Assembly (NCBI GenBank): GCA_022827225.1 | Contig: JAJDTJ010000092.1 | Coordinates: 1-64,000 of the forward strand | DNA from: Candidatus Poribacteria bacterium | GTDB taxonomy: Bacteria > Poribacteria > WGA-4E > WGA-3G | DNA: 64,000 nt | Direction: 5' to 3' | Part shown: piece after piece, positions 62,627 to 64,000 of the stretch | How positions within the stretch are numbered: position 1 is the first letter of the stretch | Layout of the letters: each line of letters starts with the position of its first letter | Program-made: the position numbers and the translations under genes | The notes under the pieces: model-generated | What the model was told of the DNA's origin: nothing | The model's database searches: none | The model's input: the letters and a program-made list of their open reading frames with translations, nothing else

Positions 62627-62749
62627 TAGGACTTACGCAGGTTGCTCTTTTGTACCATAGGCTGTTAGCCTGTGCACTGAGAACGTCTCTGTTTTTTGAG
62701 AGTTTACCCGCTAACGGAGCGTCATATCGTCAAAATTGCGTAAGTCCTG
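62627..62749. mobile_element. MITE, subfamily B (copy 2)
   Basis: TAGGACTTACGCA on the left and TGCGTAAGTCCTG on the right, flanked by TATAAA at both ends as a likely target duplication. Interior alignable with the copy at 34475-34600. Confidence 0.75.
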
Positions 62750-62820
62750 TATAAAATGAATTTTCAACGCACTGTAATAATCGGGCAGTATTTATGCCGT
62801 AAATCATTTGGAGGTATAAA

Positions 62821-64000
62821 GTGAACATTGATACTATTTTTACCCTAACAAATGAACATCTTAATCGACTTGATCAAAATACTGCGGTTGATTTCTTTCA
62901 AAAGTTACTTTGGGCAGAGGCTCGAAGACTGGGAATTGAGCTTAGTAAGATTAATATCTCACGCAGAGTTAATGTCCAAGATGGCGGAATTGATGCCACT
63001 GTTAATGACACTCAAGTTCCAACAGGAAGTGGTTTAATTAAGTTAGGAAAAACCTGTTATCAAATTAAATCGGGAGAAACGAAGCCGAATATTAAGGATG
63101 AACTTTTCGGCAGCGGAAATGATGCAAATGAACAAAACCTTAAAAAGGGCATTCAAGCTTGTTTTGAAGATGAATCTGGTGGAACTTACGTTTTAGTCTG
63201 CACCGGGATAGACCTTGTTGATCGCGAACATAGAGAGATTCTGACTGACGTTATGAACTACTTAGCGCAATGTGGTTATCAAGATCCCAAGGTTGAAGTG
63301 TGGAGCCAAAATAATCTTATCGCCTTTCTTGAGTCGTTTCCATCCTTATCGTTATGGGTCAATGGGAACGATCGAGGGTTTTTTCAAACGCATCAGAGTT
63401 GGTCTGAAGATGCGACTATGCGAGTTTCATTTGTTTCAGGAGAATCACAAGACGATCAAATCTTGGAGATCCAAGAAAAATTAAGGCAAAATAACGACAC
63501 TATTCACGCGCGAGTATTGGGTGAACCAGGTATCGGAAAGACGAAGCTTGTTTTGGAAGCCACAAAGGATGAAGATTTAGCTCCGCTTGTTATTTATTGC
63601 ACCGCTTCTCAATTTCGTGACAGCATTTTGATGAACGAAATTCTCAGAGACGATAATAGTTTTTCTGCCATTTTAATAATCGATGAGTGTAATCCGGACA
63701 GTAGATCATATATCTGGAATAAACTGAGATATCGCGGATCAAGGATTAAATTGATTACTATATACAACGACTATGAGGAAAAATCCGGAGGTATTGACTA
63801 CTATGATGTGCCTCCGCTTGATAATGAACGGATTTGCGGGATTGTTCAGGATTATATAAGTATGTCTGATACTGAAGCCAATAGATGGGCTGAACTTTGC
63901 AGTGGTTCGCCAAGAGTCGCACATGTTATCGGTGGCAACTTGGTGAACCATCCAGAGGATTTGCTCAAACCTCCTGGAACAGTTGATATCTGGGAACGTT
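62821..64000 (+). CDS. PD-(D/E)xK-like nuclease fused to a P-loop (STAND-like) NTPase, 3' truncated
   Basis: The frame starts at GTG with GGAGG 6-7 bases upstream and stays open to the window edge (393 residues read). The N-terminal part (about 1-180) has GGIDATV with D58, then CYQIKSGE with Q81 and K83, the spacing of a PD-(D/E)xK nuclease of the Mrr or Cap4-like kind. From about 210 a P-loop NTPase begins, with Walker A GEPGIGKT (234-241) and Walker B AILIIDEC (about 283-290). Nuclease plus NTPase followed by a long C-terminal region is the architecture of Avs-type antiviral STAND proteins. The gene is clearly more A/T-rich than its neighbours and lies just behind a MITE, as expected for a transferred defence gene. 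The C-terminal sensor part is not visible, so the class is inferred. Confidence 0.7.
   Translation, partial: MNIDTIFTLTNEHLNRLDQNTAVDFFQKLLWAEARRLGIELSKINISRRVNVQDGGIDATVNDTQVPTGSGLIKLGKTCYQIKSGETKPNIKDELFGSGNDANEQNLKKGIQACFEDESGGTYVLVCTGIDLVDREHREILTDVMNYLAQCGYQDPKVEVWSQNNLIAFLESFPSLSLWVNGNDRGFFQTHQSWSEDATMRVSFVSGESQDDQILEIQEKLRQNNDTIHARVLGEPGIGKTKLVLEATKDEDLAPLVIYCTASQFRDSILMNEILRDDNSFSAILIIDECNPDSRSYIWNKLRYRGSRIKLITIYNDYEEKSGGIDYYDVPPLDNERICGIVQDYISMSDTEANRWAELCSGSPRVAHVIGGNLVNHPEDLLKPPGTVDIWER

Larger units (their letters stand above)
62194..62820. other. Intergenic region with REP-like hairpins, promoter and MITE
   Basis: 627 bases. It holds two REP-like copies (62384-62410 and 62434-62460), a promoter-like pair (62587-62616) and a MITE (62627-62749). 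No protein-coding frame is evident. Confidence 0.55.

Noticed and set aside
1..64000. tRNA, rRNA or CRISPR arrays, and transposase genes
   Set aside because: No cloverleaf-like or conserved RNA sequence other than the TPP aptamer was seen, and no transposase catalytic pattern was found in any frame read.

Overview
The window looks like a free-standing chromosomal segment of a marine or sponge-associated bacterium close to Candidatus Poribacteria. This is inferred from gene style, not from a marker gene: a phytanoyl-CoA dioxygenase, secreted WD40 propellers (two with dockerin-like tails), LamG and carbohydrate-binding secreted proteins, an FGE-fold lipoprotein, many small palindromic intergenic repeats and a Gram-negative outer-membrane set. 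No rRNA, tRNA, transposase or CRISPR array was seen.

Layout. 1-5.6 kb: the end of a giant Ig-repeat surface protein, then a PorV-like outer-membrane protein. 5.7-11 kb, mostly minus strand: nadA behind a clear promoter, two paralogous secreted sugar-binding-like proteins, a TolB-like propeller and an SDR epimerase. 20.1-11.2 kb, minus strand: a TPP riboswitch and terminator in front of thiX-thiY-thiO-thiS-thiG, followed with very short gaps by a PIN-domain protein and its small partner, an outer-membrane barrel, a GlnT-type glutamine synthetase and an FGE-fold lipoprotein; several of these genes overlap by 1-4 bases. 20.2-24.4 kb, plus strand: an ArsA-like ATPase with an HSP20-like tail, a membrane protein and hslVU.

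24.6-30.3 kb and 42-54 kb hold nine secreted WD40 proteins. Counting blades by the FSPDG-type motif gives 7, 14, 14, 14, 7, 16, 7, 14 and 5, so most are one or two complete seven-bladed propellers. Between 42 and 50.6 kb a large and a small gene alternate as a tandemly duplicated pair. Between the clusters lie sppA, a PhyH dioxygenase, a kinase-like/deoxyribosyltransferase-like fusion, a RimK-like ligase, a glycosyltransferase with a polyol dehydrogenase, a Gfo/Idh oxidoreductase and an MFS transporter.

51-57.5 kb carries a LamG protein, an alpha/beta hydrolase and an unusual LamG-GH67-GH28 fusion that stops inside its last domain. 58-62.2 kb is a MoxR-DUF58-VWA module. The window ends inside an A/T-rich gene for a PD-(D/E)xK-like nuclease fused to a P-loop NTPase, which resembles antiviral STAND (Avs-type) defence proteins and is the best candidate for a new system. 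Dispersed non-coding features are a prominent theme: a MITE family with terminal inverted repeats, palindromes with iterated arms (one apparently inside sppA in frame), a short REP-like hairpin, and an A-rich leader motif repeated at gene starts.
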